Below are positions 15,834-24,082 of a stretch of 64,000 bases of DNA, piece by piece. Each line of letters starts with the position of its first letter. The first letter of the stretch is position 1. Origin of the DNA: Orlajensenia leifsoniae (lineage in GTDB: Bacteria; Actinomycetota; Actinomycetes; Actinomycetales; Microbacteriaceae); assembly GCF_004570845.1 (NCBI RefSeq), contig NZ_SPQZ01000002.1:124001-188000 (forward strand), read 5' to 3'. A program made the position numbers and the translations under genes. The notes beneath the pieces were generated by a model. That model did not search any database and was not told the DNA's origin. It saw only the letters and a program-made list of their open reading frames with translations.

Positions 15834-16853
15834 TCAGCGGGAGAGCGCCGGCTTGATGTCGCGCACGATCGACTCCAGGATGCGCACGTTGAAGTCGACG
15901 CCCAGCTGGTTGGGCACCGTGACCAGCACAGTGTCGGCAGCCTGCACGGCGGCATCCTGAGCCAACTCGGCCGCGATCACGTCGGGCTCGCCGATGTAGC
16001 TCCTCCCGAAGCGTGCGAGACCGCCGTCGAGGTGACCGACCTGGTCCTTCGCATCGGCCTGCGCCCGCAGCCCGAAGTACCGGCGCGACTCGTCGTCGAT
16101 GAGCGGCAGGATGCTGCGGCTCACCGACACCCGCGGCTCGAAGTCGTGCCCGGCTTCGGCCCACGCCGCTCGGAACATCGCGATCTGCTCGGCCTGCAGT
16201 TGGTCGAACGGTACCCCGGTGTCCTCGGTGAGCAGGGTCGAGCTCATCAGGTTCATGCCCTGCTCGGCCGTCCACACCGCCGTCTTGCGCGTGCCGGCGC
16301 CCCACCAGATGCGCTCGGGCAGGGTCGGGGACAGGGGTTCGATGGCGAGCGGATGCGAGGTCCCCGTCATCTGCGGGTTGGCGTGCGCCAGCCCGGCTCC
16401 GGCGATGGCGGCGCGGAAGAGCTCGGTGTGGGCACGCGCCATGTCGGCATCCGTCTGTCCGTCGGAGGGCACGTAGCCGAACGACTCGTAGCCGGCCAGC
16501 GCCGTCTCGGGTGACCCGCGGCTGATACCGAGCTGCAGCCTCTCACCGGCGATCAGATCGGCAGCAGCGGCCGACTCGGCCATGTACAGCGGGTTCTCGT
16601 AGCGCATGTCGATGACGCCGGTGCCGACCTCGATGGTCTTCGTGCGGGCGCCGACGGCGGCGAGCAGGGGGAACGGCGAAGCGAGCTGGCGGGCGAAGTG
16701 GTGCACCCGGAAGTAGGCGCCGTCGACGCCGACCTCCTCGGCCGCGACCGCCAGGTCGATCGACTGCTGCAGGACGTCGGCGGCCGTGCGGGTCAACGAC
16801 CCGGGCACGGCCTGGTAGTGGCCGAAGGAGAGGAATCCGATGCGCTTCACCAT
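15834..16853 (-). CDS. Luciferase-like (LLM) flavin-dependent oxidoreductase
   Basis: A 339-residue TIM-barrel protein of the bacterial luciferase-like monooxygenase superfamily. It shows the family pattern of GVDGAYFRVHHFARQLASPFPLL near residue 43, TKTIEVGTGVIDMRYENPL, and LQLGISRGSPE. The cofactor, FMN or F420, cannot be decided from motif alone, and neither can the substrate. Three start codons (16859, 16853, 16850) lie close together and none has a clear ribosome binding site. It is divergent from the thioesterase at 16926. One of three LLM genes within 5 kb. Confidence 0.85.
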   Translation of the reverse strand: MVKRIGFLSFGHYQAVPGSLTRTAADVLQQSIDLAVAAEEVGVDGAYFRVHHFARQLASPFPLLAAVGARTKTIEVGTGVIDMRYENPLYMAESAAAADLIAGERLQLGISRGSPETALAGYESFGYVPSDGQTDADMARAHTELFRAAIAGAGLAHANPQMTGTSHPLAIEPLSPTLPERIWWGAGTRKTAVWTAEQGMNLMSSTLLTEDTGVPFDQLQAEQIAMFRAAWAEAGHDFEPRVSVSRSILPLIDDESRRYFGLRAQADAKDQVGHLDGGLARFGRSYIGEPDVIAAELAQDAAVQAADTVLVTVPNQLGVDFNVRILESIVRDIKPALSR

Positions 16854-16925
16854 GACCACAGCGTAGGCACCCGCCGGGGTATTCCGCTCGTCGCATGCAG
16901 AAGGCCCGGTGTTATCGTGACGACC

Positions 16926-17441
16926 GTGACAGACACCGAGCTTCCGACCTCCTCAGCCACCTACACCTGGGTCGATCCGGCCGTCGGGCTCGCGCAGTTG
17001 CCGCAGCTCAGCGGCCTCGAGTACCTCACCGGCATCCTCGAGGGGCGCATCCCCGAACCGCCGATCGCCGTGTTGATGAACATGGACATCGTCGCGGTCT
17101 CCGAGGGCGAGGTGGTCTTCGAGACGCGCCCCACCCAGGCGCACTACAACCCCCTCGGCACCATCCACGGCGGACTGGCCTGCACAGTGCTCGACACCGT
17201 GCTGGGATGCGCCGCCCACAGCACTCTGCCTGCCGGCACCGGCTACACCTCGATCGACATCACCGTCAGCTACGTGCGCCCGATCCAGCCGTCGGCAGCA
17301 CCACTGCGAGCGACCGGACGAGTGCGCAAGAGCGGCACCCGGGTGATCTTCGCCGAGGCCGAGCTCACCGACAGCGCCGGAAACCTCCTCGCCACGGCGA
17401 CGAGCAGCCTGCTGGTGTTCGCCCACCGCCCCCAGAGCTGA
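16926..17441 (+). CDS. PaaI-type hotdog thioesterase
   Basis: A 171-residue single hotdog-fold protein. The PaaI-family active region HYNPLGTIHGGLACTVLDTVLGCAAHS is clear, with the helix after HGG, and Asp as the likely catalytic residue; YTSIDITVSYVRPI and ATATSSLLVF complete the sheet. Such enzymes hydrolyse acyl- or aryl-CoA thioesters. The substrate is unknown. The GTG at 16926 was chosen; an in-frame GTG at 16917 is an alternative, and neither has a good ribosome binding site. It converges with the epimerase gene (12 nt between stops). Confidence 0.87.
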   Translation: MTDTELPTSSATYTWVDPAVGLAQLPQLSGLEYLTGILEGRIPEPPIAVLMNMDIVAVSEGEVVFETRPTQAHYNPLGTIHGGLACTVLDTVLGCAAHSTLPAGTGYTSIDITVSYVRPIQPSAAPLRATGRVRKSGTRVIFAEAELTDSAGNLLATATSSLLVFAHRPQS

Positions 17442-17453
17442 GGCAGCCGGGCC

Positions 17454-18428
17454 TCAGGCTGTCAACCGGTCGAACACGGCGTCGAGCTCGGCATCCACGA
17501 CCTGGGCCTCGGGGTGCGCGTCGTACCAGGCGATCGCCTCGGCGGCGCCCTCCCAGTACGGCACCGTCGTGGCGAACCCGGGCACCAGCGCCTTCACCTT
17601 GGAGTTGTCGAACACCATCGAGTGGGCCTTGTCGCCGATGAGGCCGGGACCGAGTTCCGGATGCGCCGCTGCGATCGCATCCGACGACACGTGCGCGAGC
17701 ACGGGCTCGACGCCGGCGGCCTCGCCGAGCCAGCCGTAGATCTGGTTCCACGTCGGAGCGTGGTCGCCGGTGATGTGGAAGGTGTCGCCCACGGCGTACG
17801 GGTTGCCGAGCAGGCCGGCGAATCCGACGGCGAAGTCGCGGGTGTGCGTGAGGGTCCAGAGGCTGGTGCCGTCACCGTGCACGACGACGGGCTTGCCCGC
17901 CCGCATCCGTGCGATGTCCGTCCATCCGCCCGAGGTGGGCAGCAGCGTGCGGTCGTAGGTGTGCGACGGTCGCACGATCGTGGCCGGGAAGCCGCGGTCG
18001 CGGTAGGCGCCCACGAGAAGGTCCTCGCAGGCGATCTTGTCGCGGGAGTACTGCCAGAACGGGTTGCGCAGCGGCGTCGACTCGGTCACCGGAAGCCGCG
18101 AAGGAGGCGTCTGGTACGCGGATGCCGAGCTGATGAACACGTACTGGCCCACCCGCCCCTCGAACAGGTCGATGTCGGCCTGCACGTGATCAGAAGTGAA
18201 CGCGAGGAACTCCGCGACGACGTCGAACTCGGCGTCGCCGACGGCGTCACGCACGCTCGCGGGATCGCGGAGATCCGCCGTCAGCCTGCGGACGGCATCC
18301 GGCAGCGGACGCACCCTCGATTCACCCCGATTCAGCACCGTCACGTCGTGGCCGAGTTCGATGGCACGGGAGACGGATGCCGCGCTGATGACGCCGGTAC
18401 CGCCGAGGAACAGGATGCGCTTGCTCAT
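17454..18428 (-). CDS. NAD-dependent epimerase/dehydratase (extended SDR)
   Basis: A 324-residue extended short-chain dehydrogenase. The nucleotide loop is FLGGTGVISAASV near the N-terminus. Atypical active-site positions are ISSASAYQ and YSRDKI (Tyr-x3-Lys). The overall pattern resembles the RNA-binding/epimerase-like SDR group related to CSP41. Sugar-nucleotide or isoflavone-reductase-like activity is possible; the substrate is not known. The ATG at 18428 directly follows GAGGG, a spacing shared by a few other genes here. Convergent with the thioesterase and divergent from the LLM gene at 18558. Confidence 0.85.
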   Translation of the reverse strand: MSKRILFLGGTGVISAASVSRAIELGHDVTVLNRGESRVRPLPDAVRRLTADLRDPASVRDAVGDAEFDVVAEFLAFTSDHVQADIDLFEGRVGQYVFISSASAYQTPPSRLPVTESTPLRNPFWQYSRDKIACEDLLVGAYRDRGFPATIVRPSHTYDRTLLPTSGGWTDIARMRAGKPVVVHGDGTSLWTLTHTRDFAVGFAGLLGNPYAVGDTFHITGDHAPTWNQIYGWLGEAAGVEPVLAHVSSDAIAAAHPELGPGLIGDKAHSMVFDNSKVKALVPGFATTVPYWEGAAEAIAWYDAHPEAQVVDAELDAVFDRLTA

Positions 18429-18557
18429 CCCTCGATCATGCACCCTGGCGTCGCGGTATCCCTGCACCTCGGCGGCGACTTCGTCGCTGCCTCGGCGGGC
18501 GGAGGTGGCGGCTGCGTTGCCGCCTCGGCGGGCGCCGAGCCGCCTAGGCTGGCGATC

Positions 18558-19547
18558 ATGGACTTCGGACTCTTCATTCCCCAGGGCTGGCGACACGACC
18601 TTCTCGGCATCGACCCGGCCGATCAGTGGGAGACGATGAACTCCCTCGCGCAGCACGCCGACGCCGGGCCGTGGGACTCGCTCTGGGTGTACGACCACTT
18701 CCACACGGTGCCGGTTCCCTCCGAGGAGGCCACGCACGAGGCATGGACGCTGATGGCCGCCTTCGCCGCGAGCACGTCACGCGTGAAGCTCGGCCAGATG
18801 TGCACCTGCATGAGCTATCGCAATCCCGTGCACCTGGCGAAGATCGCCGCGACGGTCGACATCATCTCGGGCGGCCGCACGCAGATGGGCATCGGCGGCG
18901 GCTGGTACGAGCACGAGTGGCGCGCCTACGGCTACGGCTTCCCGCCCGTCCCCGAGAGGCTCGCGCGTCTGCGCGAGGGCGTCGAGATCTTCTCCCAGGC
19001 CTGGACGACGGGCAGCGCGACCCTCGACGGCAAGCACTACCAGGTCGACGGCGCCATCGTGCGGCCCCTCCCGCTGCAGGAGGGCGGCATCCCGATGTGG
19101 ATCGCCGGCGGTGGAGAGAAGGTCACGCTCAAGATCGCGGCGAAGTACGCCGCCTACACGAACTTCGCCGGGACCCTCGAGGAGTTCGACCACAAGAGCG
19201 CCGTGCTCCGCGGCCACTGCGAGGCGATCGGTCGCGACTTCGCCTCGATCACCCGGTCGTCGAACTTCAACACCATCGTCGCCGCGACCGAGGCCGAGGT
19301 CGCCGATCGCATCGACGCGCTGCACGCTCGCGTGCTGCCGTACCTCGGAGAGGTCAAGGCGGGGGAGTTCGTGGCGGAGTACCGCAACGGCACCCCGGCA
19401 GTCGGTACGCCGGAACAGGTCGTCGAGCGCCTGCGCGAGCGACGCGAGCACGGACTGGGGTACGCCATCCACTACTTCCCGGAAGCGGCCTACGACAGGT
19501 CGGGCATCGAGTTGTTCGAGCGCGAGGTGCTGCCCGCGCTGGCCTGA
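18558..19547 (+). CDS. F420-type LLM oxidoreductase
   Basis: A 329-residue luciferase-like TIM-barrel protein of the subgroup usually annotated as F420-dependent. It begins MDFGLFIPQGW, has WDSLWVYDHF near residue 40, LGQMCTCMSYRNPVHLAKIAATVDIISGGR, and GIGGGWYEHEWRAYGYGFP, all characteristic of this subgroup. The C-terminal half has the VGTPEQVVERLRE element. F420 dependence is inferred from the subgroup and from the actinobacterial host, not shown. The upstream gap 18480-18540 contains two GCCTCGGCGGGCG direct repeats. Substrate unknown. Confidence 0.85.
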   Translation: MDFGLFIPQGWRHDLLGIDPADQWETMNSLAQHADAGPWDSLWVYDHFHTVPVPSEEATHEAWTLMAAFAASTSRVKLGQMCTCMSYRNPVHLAKIAATVDIISGGRTQMGIGGGWYEHEWRAYGYGFPPVPERLARLREGVEIFSQAWTTGSATLDGKHYQVDGAIVRPLPLQEGGIPMWIAGGGEKVTLKIAAKYAAYTNFAGTLEEFDHKSAVLRGHCEAIGRDFASITRSSNFNTIVAATEAEVADRIDALHARVLPYLGEVKAGEFVAEYRNGTPAVGTPEQVVERLRERREHGLGYAIHYFPEAAYDRSGIELFEREVLPALA

Positions 19548-19585
19548 TGGCGGCACCCGTCGCCTCGGGAATAGCCGGATGCGAC

Positions 19586-19635
19586 CCACAGTTCTGTTTT
19601 ATGCAAACGTATGAAGTGATTTGAATAGTCAGGAG
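19586..19635 (+). promoter_or_regulatory. AT-rich promoter region of the LLM gene at 19641
   Basis: In a 94-bp gap, the stretch from about 19590 to 19628 (TTTTATGCAAACGTATGAAG and following) is far richer in A and T than anything around it. It contains TATGAAGT and GAATAG, either of which could be a -10. It is followed by CAGGAG, the ribosome binding site of the next gene. A promoter is likely; exact boxes cannot be fixed. Confidence 0.45.
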
Positions 19636-19640
19636 CCCTC

Positions 19641-20690
19641 ATGGCACAGCAGGTCGAGTTCGGAGTCGACACCTTCGGCGACGTCACGGTCGACGCGAAC
19701 GGCGACAGGCTGTCGCAGGCCGAGGTGCTGCGGAACGTGGTCGCCCAAGGCGTGCTGGCCGATCAGGTGGGCCTCGACTTCTTCGGCGTCGGCGAGCACC
19801 ACCGAGACGACTTCGCCGTCTCGGCGCCCGAGGTCGTGCTGGCGGCGATCGCCGCGAAGACCGAGCGCATCCACCTCGGGTCCGCCGTGACAGTGCTGAG
19901 CTCCGACGACCCCGTGCGGGTGTTCCAGCGCTTCGCCACCCTCGACGGCATCTCGGACGGACGCGCCGAGGTGATCCTCGGGCGCGGATCGTTCACCGAG
20001 TCGTTCCCGCTGTTCGGCTACCAGCTGAGCGAGTACGAGGACCTGTTCGAGGAGAAGCTCGAGCTGTTCGCCGAGCTCGTCAAGGAGACTCCCGTCACGT
20101 GGGAGGGCCGCAAGCGTGCGGCCCTCGTGAACCAGGAGGTCTACCCGAAGACGGCATCCGGCGCCCTCAAGGCATGGATCGGCGTCGGCGGGTCTCCCGA
20201 GTCGGTCGTGCGCGCCGCCACCTACGGCTACCCGCTCATGCTCGCGATCATCGGGGGAGCGCCCGCGCGCTTCCGCCCGTTCGTCGACCTGTACCACCGC
20301 GCCCTGGCGCAGCTCGGCCAGCCGACGCTGCCCGTCGGCGTGCACTCGCCCGGGCACATCGCCGACAGCGACGCGCAGGCCCGCGAGGAGCTGTGGCCGC
20401 ATCACCAGGCGATGATCACCCGCATCGGCCGGGAGCGCGGCTGGGGTCCGATCACCCGCGACACCTTCGAGAACGAGGCCGACGAGGGTGCGTTGAACGT
20501 CGGCTCTCCCGAGACCGTCGCCCAGAAGATCGCCGCGACGGTGCGCGACCTCGGAGTGCAGCGCTTCGACCTCAAGTACTCCAACGGAACGCTCTCGCAC
20601 GAGAAGCTCATGCGCAGCATCGAGCTGTACGGCACCGTCGTGGTACCTCGGGTGCGGGAACTGCTCGCGGCCGACGACACGTCGGCTTAG
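19641..20690 (+). CDS. Luciferase-like (LLM) flavin-dependent oxidoreductase
   Basis: A 349-residue LLM-superfamily protein of the group related to alkanal monooxygenase. It has FFGVGEHHRDDFAVSAPEVVLAAIAAKT (about 50-77), SAVTVLSSDDPVRVFQRFATLD and ILGRGSFTESFPLFGY, motifs of the FMN-dependent group that pairs with separate flavin reductases. ATG 19641 has CAGGAG 7 nt upstream. Not related closely to the two LLM genes upstream, so not a simple tandem duplication. The substrate is unknown. It converges with fliW, marking the edge of the flagellar locus. Confidence 0.87.
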   Translation: MAQQVEFGVDTFGDVTVDANGDRLSQAEVLRNVVAQGVLADQVGLDFFGVGEHHRDDFAVSAPEVVLAAIAAKTERIHLGSAVTVLSSDDPVRVFQRFATLDGISDGRAEVILGRGSFTESFPLFGYQLSEYEDLFEEKLELFAELVKETPVTWEGRKRAALVNQEVYPKTASGALKAWIGVGGSPESVVRAATYGYPLMLAIIGGAPARFRPFVDLYHRALAQLGQPTLPVGVHSPGHIADSDAQAREELWPHHQAMITRIGRERGWGPITRDTFENEADEGALNVGSPETVAQKIAATVRDLGVQRFDLKYSNGTLSHEKLMRSIELYGTVVVPRVRELLAADDTSA

Positions 20691-20700
20691 GGGAGCTCCC
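20691..20700. terminator. Palindrome between convergent LLM gene and fliW
   Basis: The 12-nt gap between the two convergent stop codons is almost filled by the perfect 10-bp palindrome GGGAGCTCCC. It could form a short hairpin in both transcripts and act as a weak bidirectional terminator. There is no T-run on either side, so this is tentative. Confidence 0.35.
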
Positions 20701-20702
20701 GG

Positions 20703-21083
20703 CTAGGCCGAGGCGGCGGTCAGGGCATGCCGCAGCGGCCAGTCCTGGCCGTCGAGGATGACCTGGAGGGCAGCACCGGTCTGCGGGTTGACCATGATCG
20801 GTGCCGCCAGGTTCACCGTGGGGCCGGAATCCGTCAGCGAAGAGACCACGAGGACGACGGGGTCGACGTCACCGAGCTGCAGGGCGTCGCGCTGCTCGAC
20901 CCCCAGCTCGGGCGTGTACCCGGAGACGTAGGTGGGCGCATCGAGGACGAAGAGCCTCAGCCCCGGGTCGTCTTCCGACCGCAGCGCGAAGACGCCGACT
21001 GCGCCGTCGAGCGCCTGCAGGCTGAATCGCGTGGCCGGCTCGAGTCCGGGGGGAGGGCTGAGGAACCTCAGCTCGCCGATCAT
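20703..21083 (-). CDS. fliW: FliW, flagellar assembly factor (CsrA antagonist)
   Basis: A 126-residue beta-barrel protein of the FliW family, recognised by the opening F-PPGL-P--RFSLQAL, the central LRLFVLDAP and VLVV--L, and the terminal LAAPIMVNPQTGAALQVIL. In Bacillus subtilis FliW binds either flagellin or CsrA: when flagellin is exported, FliW is free to sequester CsrA and hag is translated. It is a little shorter than the Bacillus protein. It overlaps the flgL stop by 4 nt (ATGA), and csrA closes the same locus at 47465, so the same partner switch probably operates here. Confidence 0.9.
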   Translation of the reverse strand: MIGELRFLSPPPGLEPATRFSLQALDGAVGVFALRSEDDPGLRLFVLDAPTYVSGYTPELGVEQRDALQLGDVDPVVLVVSSLTDSGPTVNLAAPIMVNPQTGAALQVILDGQDWPLRHALTAASA

Positions 21084-21964
21084 CGCAGGTAGTCCATGAG
21101 CGTTGCGGGGAGCACCTTGGCCGAGACGGCGATCGCCGACTGGTAGGCCAGTTCCTGCATCTTCAGGTCGAGCGAGATCTGCCCGAGATCGACGTCCTCG
21201 ATGGCGGCCCGTCGGGCCTCGAGCGATCCGGTCTGTGCCACGAGCATCTCCTCTGCGCGTTCGATCTGCGCCTGTCTCTGTCCGACTTCCGCCTGCGTGC
21301 TGACCATCTTCGTGGCCCGGTCGTCGATCTCGCCGAGGCGCGCCTGCACGTTCCGGCCCGATCGCAGGTCGGCCGCGATGTCGGTCAGGAGCTGGAAGAC
21401 CGACGCCGCACCGCTGCCGAAGGCGGCATCGCCATCGGCATCCACGCGCACGGTCTGGTCGTCCGCGACCCGGCGCTGCACCGTGCTTCCGGCAGCGCTG
21501 GTGAAGGAGAAGTCGGCCTGGAAGGCGACTCCGGCGTCGGAGTTGCCGGCGAAGACGCTGCGACCCAGGTAGGCGGTGTTCGCGATGCCGAGCAGGTCGT
21601 CGCGCAGCGACTCCAGCTCCACAGCGATGGCCTCCTTGGCCGTGGGCGAGAGAGCGCCGTCGTTGGCGCCCTGCACGGTCAGGTCGCGCGCACGACGCAG
21701 CACGTTGGAGGCTGTCGACAGTGCGGTGTCGGCCGTCGTCAGCCAGCCGATGCCGTTGTCGGCGTTGCGGGTGTACTGGTCGACCGACCGCTGCTCCGCC
21801 CGCGTGCGCAGGGCGTCGGCCGTGCCTGTCGGGTCGTCGGACGGGCGGGAGATGGCGCGCAGCGATGCCGCCTTCTCCTGGGTCGCTGCCAGGCGCGCGG
21901 CGCTGGCCTGCAGGTTCTGCTGGGCCGAGCGCATCATCATGGTCTGCGTCACACGGGTGATCAT
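21080..21964 (-). CDS. flgL: FlgL, hook-filament junction protein
   Basis: A 294-residue flagellin-like axial protein. The N-terminal D0/D1 helices (TRVTQTMMMRSAQQNLQASAARLAATQEKAASLRAISRPSDDP) carry the FlgL signature, and the C-terminal helix (LDLKMQELAYQSAIAVSAKVLPATLMDYLR) matches the family end. It forms the ring between FlgK and the filament and is exported by the type III apparatus. It starts 2 nt after the flgK stop and overlaps fliW. Expected length for an actinobacterial FlgL. Confidence 0.95.
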   Translation of the reverse strand: MITRVTQTMMMRSAQQNLQASAARLAATQEKAASLRAISRPSDDPTGTADALRTRAEQRSVDQYTRNADNGIGWLTTADTALSTASNVLRRARDLTVQGANDGALSPTAKEAIAVELESLRDDLLGIANTAYLGRSVFAGNSDAGVAFQADFSFTSAAGSTVQRRVADDQTVRVDADGDAAFGSGAASVFQLLTDIAADLRSGRNVQARLGEIDDRATKMVSTQAEVGQRQAQIERAEEMLVAQTGSLEARRAAIEDVDLGQISLDLKMQELAYQSAIAVSAKVLPATLMDYLR

Positions 21965-21966
21965 CG

Positions 21967-23388
21967 CTATCTCCCCACGAGTCCGGTGCGGTTGATGAGG
22001 GTGTCGAGGGCCTCGTCGATGGCCGTCATCACACGCGCCGCCCCCTGGTAGGCGCGCTGGAACGCCAGCATGTTCATGTTCTCCTCGTCGAGGTCGACCG
22101 CGGAGTTCGACTGCTGCGCGGCGACGGCGCTCGAGGAGGCGAGGTCGGCGAGGGCCGAGTTGCGGATCTCGGTCTGCGCAGCGACGGCGACGCGGGTCAC
22201 CAGGCCCGACCACAGGTCGTCGGGGGAGCCGTCGGTCTTCGAGATGCCCGAGATGGCATCGGCGATCGATCCGTCGGAGCCGCCGGCACCCGGAGTGCCC
22301 GTCGCGATGCCGGAACCGTCGGTGGGAAGGACACGCAGACCCTGGGCGGCCGAGACGCCGGCGTCGACAACGAAGAAGTCGTGCCCGGTGGTTCCGTCGG
22401 CGGTGGCTCCGGTGCGGTGGATCGCGTTCACCTGGGTTGCGAGTGCGAGGGCGAGGGCGTCGTAGGAGGCCGCGGTCTCGGCGAGGGCGCCCCCGGTTCC
22501 GCCGGTTTCGGCGGGAGCGAGGACCGTCAGTGCGCCGCCGAGCGAGCCGCCGTCGAGTTCGACGGCGATGCCGGGATGGTGGGCCCATTCCAGTCGCACC
22601 GGATCCGTCGCCGCCGTGGCCATGCTGCCGCCGCCGAGAACCGTGACGGGGCGGAACGAGTCGCCCGTGACGAGCGCGTTTCCGCCGAGGAACACCGTGA
22701 CGGTTCCGTCGGATTGAGGCTCGACGCGTCCGCCGGCGATCCCGGCGATGGTGGTGAGCACGCGGCTGCGCTGGTCCTGCAGCTCGTTGGCCGAGCCTCC
22801 CGAGGCCAGCGTCGACCTGATCCGGGCGTTGAGCTCGGCGACCTCGGCGCCAGCCGCGTTGAGCTGCGCTGCCTGGTCGTCGACACCGCCGCGAACCTCG
22901 GACCACTGGGTCTGGGCCGCCCGGGAGCCCGAGGCGATGCGATTGACGAGCACCGAGGCCTGCTGGAGCAGCACGCTCTCGGATGCCGGCTCACCCGCGC
23001 GGTTCGACAACTCGCCCCACGCGGCCCAGAACTGGCCGAGCTGCGCCGAGATGCCGGTGGCGCCGGGCTCGTTGAGCGACTTCTCGAGCGTGCCGAGGGC
23101 CGTGGCCCTGGCATCCGAGAATCCGGCGATCGAGAGGGCGCCGCGCACGCGGGCGTCGAGCCTGGCGTCGGCGAGCCTGGCGATGCCGTCGATCGAGACG
23201 CCCTGCCCGACGTGCGCGCCCGTACTGAATCGGCCGGCGGTCACAGCTCCGATCCCCGAGGAGGAGACCCGTTGGCGGGTGTAGCCGTCGGTGTTCGCAT
23301 TGGTGATGTTCTGGCCGACGACGTCGAGACCGAGTCGCGCGGCGACGAGCCCGGTGTAGGCGGTGTTCAGGGCGCCGAAGGTGCTCAT
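21967..23388 (-). CDS. flgK: FlgK, hook-associated protein 1
   Basis: A 473-residue axial protein. The N-terminus FGALNTAYTGLVAARLGLDVVGQNITNANTDGYTRQRV is the rod/hook/FlgK signature with the N-x-ANT-GYTRQ motif. The C-terminus NMLAFQRAYQGAARVMTAIDEALDTLINRTGLVGR is the matching coiled-coil partner. It joins the hook to FlgL. It is somewhat shorter than in Enterobacteria, from a reduced middle domain. ATG 23388 lies 7 nt after the flgN stop, so it is in the same operon and its expected chaperone is next door. Confidence 0.95.
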   Translation of the reverse strand: MSTFGALNTAYTGLVAARLGLDVVGQNITNANTDGYTRQRVSSSGIGAVTAGRFSTGAHVGQGVSIDGIARLADARLDARVRGALSIAGFSDARATALGTLEKSLNEPGATGISAQLGQFWAAWGELSNRAGEPASESVLLQQASVLVNRIASGSRAAQTQWSEVRGGVDDQAAQLNAAGAEVAELNARIRSTLASGGSANELQDQRSRVLTTIAGIAGGRVEPQSDGTVTVFLGGNALVTGDSFRPVTVLGGGSMATAATDPVRLEWAHHPGIAVELDGGSLGGALTVLAPAETGGTGGALAETAASYDALALALATQVNAIHRTGATADGTTGHDFFVVDAGVSAAQGLRVLPTDGSGIATGTPGAGGSDGSIADAISGISKTDGSPDDLWSGLVTRVAVAAQTEIRNSALADLASSSAVAAQQSNSAVDLDEENMNMLAFQRAYQGAARVMTAIDEALDTLINRTGLVGR

Positions 23389-23395
23389 GGTGCGC

Positions 23396-23923
23396 TCACA
23401 GCTCCCGGTCGATGATGCGTGCGCCGCGTGCCGGAGCACCGGTGGTGCCGCTGGCGTCGTAGGTGCCCGAGTCGCCGTCGATGCCCGCCGCGACCTCCTG
23501 GGTCGAGCGCAGGGCGGAACGCAGGAGCGCATCGTTGACATCGCGCACGGCCGTGATCTGGGCGGTGAGTTCGAGCATCGCCTGCAGGTGGTCGCGCAGG
23601 ATGTCGCCCCACGGGCCGTCCGGGGCGGCGTCGGCGAGTTCGCGCAGCGGCAGCTCGGCATCGACGCCCCACTCGGCGGTGATGGCGTCGAGTTCGACCG
23701 ACCGGCCGAGTCCGCTCTCGCGGAGGCGCTCGGCCACCTGCTCGATCTCGCGGGTCGCGAACGGGATCCACCGGGTCTTCCCCGCCGTGAGCAGGAGCTG
23801 CTGCTCCTCGAGCTTGAAGAGCAACAACTCGAGGAGCTCGCGCTCATGCCAGAGCACTGCTGACAATTCGGTGGCCCCCACGTGTTTCTCCATTCGCATC
23901 GGGTGTGCATGATGACGATCCAT
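23396..23923 (-). CDS. flgN: FlgN-like export chaperone for FlgK/FlgL
   Basis: A 175-residue, mainly helical protein with the FlgN pattern: an N-terminal helix pair (ELSAVLWHERELLELLLFKLEEQQLLL) and a long helix (ILRDHLQAMLELTAQITAVRDVNDALLRSAL). FlgN binds FlgK and FlgL in the cytoplasm before export. ATG 23923 is chosen because GGAG lies 7 nt upstream; ATGs at 23899 and 23893 lack a ribosome binding site. It is the first gene of the flgN-flgK-flgL-fliW operon and lies downstream of a sigma-28 promoter at 23960-23987. Confidence 0.85.
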   Translation of the reverse strand: MDRHHAHPMRMEKHVGATELSAVLWHERELLELLLFKLEEQQLLLTAGKTRWIPFATREIEQVAERLRESGLGRSVELDAITAEWGVDAELPLRELADAAPDGPWGDILRDHLQAMLELTAQITAVRDVNDALLRSALRSTQEVAAGIDGDSGTYDASGTTGAPARGARIIDREL

Positions 23924-23938
23924 CGTCGATCTCCGACG
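23924..23938 (-). promoter_or_regulatory. Hairpin holding the flgN ribosome binding site
   Basis: On the minus strand the sequence just before the flgN ATG reads CGTC-GGAGATC-GACG. This is a 4-bp stem whose 7-nt loop exposes GGAG, the ribosome binding site. Such GGA-in-loop geometry is what CsrA binds. The stem is short, so alone this is suggestive only. It gains weight from the similar hairpins before flagellin and flgB. Confidence 0.4.
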
Positions 23939-23959
23939 CTTTTCCGCTCGTGAAAGCAA

Positions 23960-23987
23960 CTGTCGGTCGCATCGCGCTCAATGTTAG
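23960..23987 (-). promoter_or_regulatory. Sigma-28 promoter of the flgN operon
   Basis: Read on the minus strand, CTAAC (23987-23983), 16 nt, then CCGACAG (23966-23960). This has the same boxes and identical spacing as the four plus-strand promoters at 25110, 28331, 38262 and 40323. The predicted transcript start is about 23953, giving a leader of roughly 30 nt. The -35 box sits in the centre of an 8-bp inverted repeat (23973-23995). Confidence 0.8.
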
Positions 23988-23995
23988 TGAGCGCG
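23973..23995. promoter_or_regulatory. Perfect inverted repeat centred on the flgN -35 box
   Basis: CGCGCTCA (23973-23980) and TGAGCGCG (23988-23995) are exact 8-bp inverted arms around a 7-nt centre, ATGTTAG. That centre holds the -35 of the flgN promoter on the minus strand. A dimeric regulator bound here would block or steer RNA polymerase. No candidate protein can be named. Confidence 0.5.
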
Positions 23996-24060
23996 CATGT
24001 CCGCGTTCTCCAGAGGGGTACATATCATGCTCCGAGCCGGCGACTCCGGGGTACACGGCG

Positions 24061-24082
24061 GTGTCGGCCAACGTGCCGACAC
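24061..24082. promoter_or_regulatory. Perfect inverted repeat upstream of the sigma factor gene
   Basis: GTGTCGGC (24061-24068) and GCCGACAC (24075-24082) are exact 8-bp inverted arms around CAACGT. It lies in the 342-bp divergent gap between flgN and the flagellar sigma gene, about 184 bp before the sigma start. It could be the operator of the unseen regulator that starts flagellar expression. The rest of the gap shows no clear sigma-A promoter; a 7-bp hairpin also lies at 24228-24245. Confidence 0.5.
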
